Shown here: in pieces, positions 62,405 through 64,000 of the stretch
Layout of the letters: each line of letters starts with the position of its first letter
How positions within the stretch are numbered: the first letter of the stretch is position 1
Assembly (NCBI GenBank): GCA_001553355.1
Contig: KQ960829.1
Location: 1 to 64,000 of the forward strand
Length of the DNA: 64,000 nucleotides
Reading direction: 5' to 3'
From: Veillonellaceae bacterium DNF00626
Lineage (GTDB): Bacteria > Bacillota > Negativicutes > Veillonellales > Dialisteraceae
The notes under the pieces: generated by a model
The model's database searches: none
Told to the model about the DNA's origin: nothing
What the model saw: the letters and a program-made list of their open reading frames with translations, nothing else
Translations under genes and position numbers: made by a program

Positions 62405-62989
62405 TTATCTGAATACTATCGTTCCGGTCTTAGCATCCATGCTTTTGATGATCGCCAATGACTCTACATCATACCCTTTTTCCCGAAGCGCGTCACCGCC
62501 GCCTTGGAATCCTTTTTCTATGCCTATGGCAATTCCTTCAATCACTGCTCCGCCTTGTTTTACTAAGTCGATAAGTCCTTCTACGGCGCAACCGTTCGCC
62601 AAAAAATCGTCCATGATAAGAACATGCTCGCCTTTGGAAATATAGGTTTTCGCAATAGCCACATGATTCATCTTGCCGTGTGTGTATGACATGACATCAG
62701 TCACGTATACATCTTTATCCATATTCGCCCCTTGTGATTTCTTTGCAAATACCACAGGCACGCCGAAATATACAGCTGTCAAGCATGCGATACCGATGCC
62801 CGATGCTTCGATGGTGATAATTTTGTCTATCTTCTTATCTTTGAATCGACGAAATATTTCTTTTCCCAGAAGACTCACGAAAGGTACGTCAATCTGATGA
62901 TTGAGAAAACTATCCACTTTAAGAATATTGCCCGGCTTAATGCGTCCGTCTTTGATAATTTTTTCTTGCAAAAGATCGAATGTGGTCAC
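62405..62989 (-). CDS. xpt: Xanthine phosphoribosyltransferase
   Basis: 194 residues. IIKDGRIKPGNILKVDSFLN, ITIEASGIGIACLTAVYFGV PVVFAKK and the PRPP loop VLIMDDFLANGCAVEGLIDL match Xpt of Firmicutes. Salvages xanthine to XMP. In Bacillus it is under a purine riboswitch; none is visible in the leader here. Confidence 0.92.
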   Translation of the reverse strand: MTTFDLLQEKIIKDGRIKPGNILKVDSFLNHQIDVPFVSLLGKEIFRRFKDKKIDKIITIEASGIGIACLTAVYFGVPVVFAKKSQGANMDKDVYVTDVMSYTHGKMNHVAIAKTYISKGEHVLIMDDFLANGCAVEGLIDLVKQGGAVIEGIAIGIEKGFQGGGDALREKGYDVESLAIIKSMDAKTGTIVFR

Positions 62990-63014
62990 GATAATCTCCT
63001 TTATTTTTTCTTTT

Positions 63015-63083
63015 ATTATATAGAAGTGTTCTTATCTATGCAATAAAAAAATATAGAAGTGTTCTTATCTATGCAATAAAAAA
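63015..63083 (-). promoter_or_regulatory. xpt promoter lying in a 33-bp tandem duplication
   Basis: Two perfect 33-bp copies, 63018-63050 and 63051-63083. Minus strand TTGCAT (63038-63043), 17-base spacer, TATAAT (63015-63020). The upstream copy repeats TTGCAT and spacer but has TATTTT as its -10, so it may be a second, weaker promoter. Confidence 0.75.
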
Positions 63084-63221
63084 AGACATATTCGAAAATT
63101 TTACCATTGTTCTTTAAAGAGATTATAGCTAACTGATGAATTTATAGATTTCATTTAATGTTCTATGATAAAATAGAAAGCATAAAAACATTTCAATATT
63201 TTCCAAAAGGAGATGACTTGC

Positions 63222-64000
63222 ATGAAAAAAATCATTCTATTTTTTCTGTCTTTTCTTTTAACACTGTCTCTCGCCGGTTGTGATCTCTTCACTTCATATA
63301 ACCAAATAGCGGCAGATACGTTGCTTAATGCCTATATCAATAACCCTAAGTTGGCTAATCAAAAATATACAGACAAAAATCTCGAGGTGACCGGTACTAT
63401 CTCTGACATTTATCAACTCAGTCATTCCAATTGTTTTTATGTCGTCATCTCTCAAAAATTTCAAAATAAACGCCTCTATCGTGTAGTGGCAGAATATCCT
63501 GCCGATGAGATAAATAAAGTAAGTGAACTCAAAAAAGGAGATATGGTTTCCGTAAAGGGTCTCTGCGTCGGGAAAACACCGCAAAAATCTCCGATTATGA
63601 CAAATATTGAAATAAAAGTAGGGAAGAAAAAAAGTATTTTCTCTAATTCCATTTCCGATTTATTCGAAAAATTAATGTTTAATAACGAAAAGGATTCCAC
63701 TAAAGAAACTCAAATTCCCAAAGAGGACATGCCCAACAGCGATGATTTAAATAAAGCACAAAAGGAGCAAATGCCTTTATCTATGCCAAAAGAACCGAGT
63801 CCCTACGGCAAGTATGGTCCGGCAAAAAGTGACGTGCGCATGGATGCAGAAACGCCGGAAGGATTATTTGTCTACTTCCATGAACAAATCACTGCCCATA
63901 ATCTCCGGGAAGCTTATCGCTGTTTCTCTCCGGATTTTAGAAATCAGGTAGAATTTAACGGCTGGGCATCCGGCTATGACAATACGCTAAAAAGCGAACC
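63222..64000 (+). CDS. Lipoprotein with OB-fold tRNA_anti-like domain (runs off the window)
   Basis: Open from the ATG at 63222 (AAAGGAGATGACTTGC upstream) through the right edge, 259 codons seen. Signal peptide with lipobox SLAGC, then a tRNA_anti-like OB fold (about 35-130: YINNPKLANQKYTDKNLEVT GTISDIYQ, LKKGDMVSVKGLCVG), a polar linker, and the beginning of a further domain (TPEGLFVYFHEQITAHNLRE AYRCFSPDFRNQVEF) that resembles stress-response or nutrient-binding NTF2-like segments. Function unknown. Confidence 0.85.
   Translation, partial: MKKIILFFLSFLLTLSLAGCDLFTSYNQIAADTLLNAYINNPKLANQKYTDKNLEVTGTISDIYQLSHSNCFYVVISQKFQNKRLYRVVAEYPADEINKVSELKKGDMVSVKGLCVGKTPQKSPIMTNIEIKVGKKKSIFSNSISDLFEKLMFNNEKDSTKETQIPKEDMPNSDDLNKAQKEQMPLSMPKEPSPYGKYGPAKSDVRMDAETPEGLFVYFHEQITAHNLREAYRCFSPDFRNQVEFNGWASGYDNTLKSE

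Noticed and set aside
63000-63160. Purine riboswitch before xpt
   Set aside because: Looked for because of the Bacillus precedent; no conserved purine-aptamer core is seen, only the tandem promoter repeat.

Overview
The window looks like part of the chromosome of a diderm, low-GC Firmicute (Negativicutes; a Dialister-like organism is my best guess, from gene content only). Firmicute-type genes (a CcpN-like repressor with PEP-synthase regulator, jag/yidC/yidD/rnpA/rpmH, a glycine riboswitch) sit beside outer-membrane genes that a monoderm would not carry: two TonB-dependent receptors, a YadA-like trimeric autotransporter and glycosyltransferases of LOS type. No rRNA or tRNA gene, CRISPR array or intact insertion sequence was seen.

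Layout. 0.1-3.3 kb: type IV pilus motor genes pilB-pilT-pilC. 3.4-8.9 kb: an AT-rich acquired cassette (TetR regulator, ClbS-like protein, paired ABC exporters, a dead ECF ATPase piece) followed by gene scraps, one of them the 3' end of rlmD. 8.9-20.9 kb: CorC-like protein, an Na+/alanine-glycine symporter behind a tandem glycine riboswitch, a dicarboxylate symporter, a polyamine ABC operon whose potA has a frameshift, a Sel1-repeat protein, a WYL regulator and a 59-residue gene. 21.1-31.4 kb: a metal or metal-chelate uptake region, with a Nik/Opp-type ABC operon, two TonB receptors and a BtuF/FecB-type lipoprotein. 31.7-35.9 kb: a 3,985-bp block bracketed by a perfect 201-bp duplication of the argH 3' end; it carries the trimeric autotransporter, a two-repeat protein of unknown role and relics of a FecCD transporter. 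35.7-38.4 kb: argG-argH. 38.5-42.2 kb: a CBASS antiphage island (XRE regulator, CD-NTase, stand-alone E2 with a SEC-C zinc motif, 4-TM effector) between broken conjugative-element genes. 42.3-48.8 kb: mnmE, uridine phosphorylase, and a zinc-uptake locus with its Fur/Zur-type regulator. 48.9-52.8 kb: ppsA with its repressor and bifunctional regulator. 53-57 kb: a DUF2442/DUF4160 pair inside a second 3'-end duplication, then jag-yidC-yidD-rnpA-rpmH. 57.1-63 kb: a small secreted protein, a lipooligosaccharide-type glycosyltransferase/sulfatase operon and xpt. The window ends inside a lipoprotein gene.

Two themes stand out. First, the short-type CBASS operon, with an E2 but no E1 or protease, is the best candidate for a less-described system. 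Second, at least two accessory modules sit between a gene and an extra copy of that gene's own 3' end (argH, and the 173-residue gene at 54 kb), with rlmD as a possible older case. That suggests a common way in which this genome gains cassettes.
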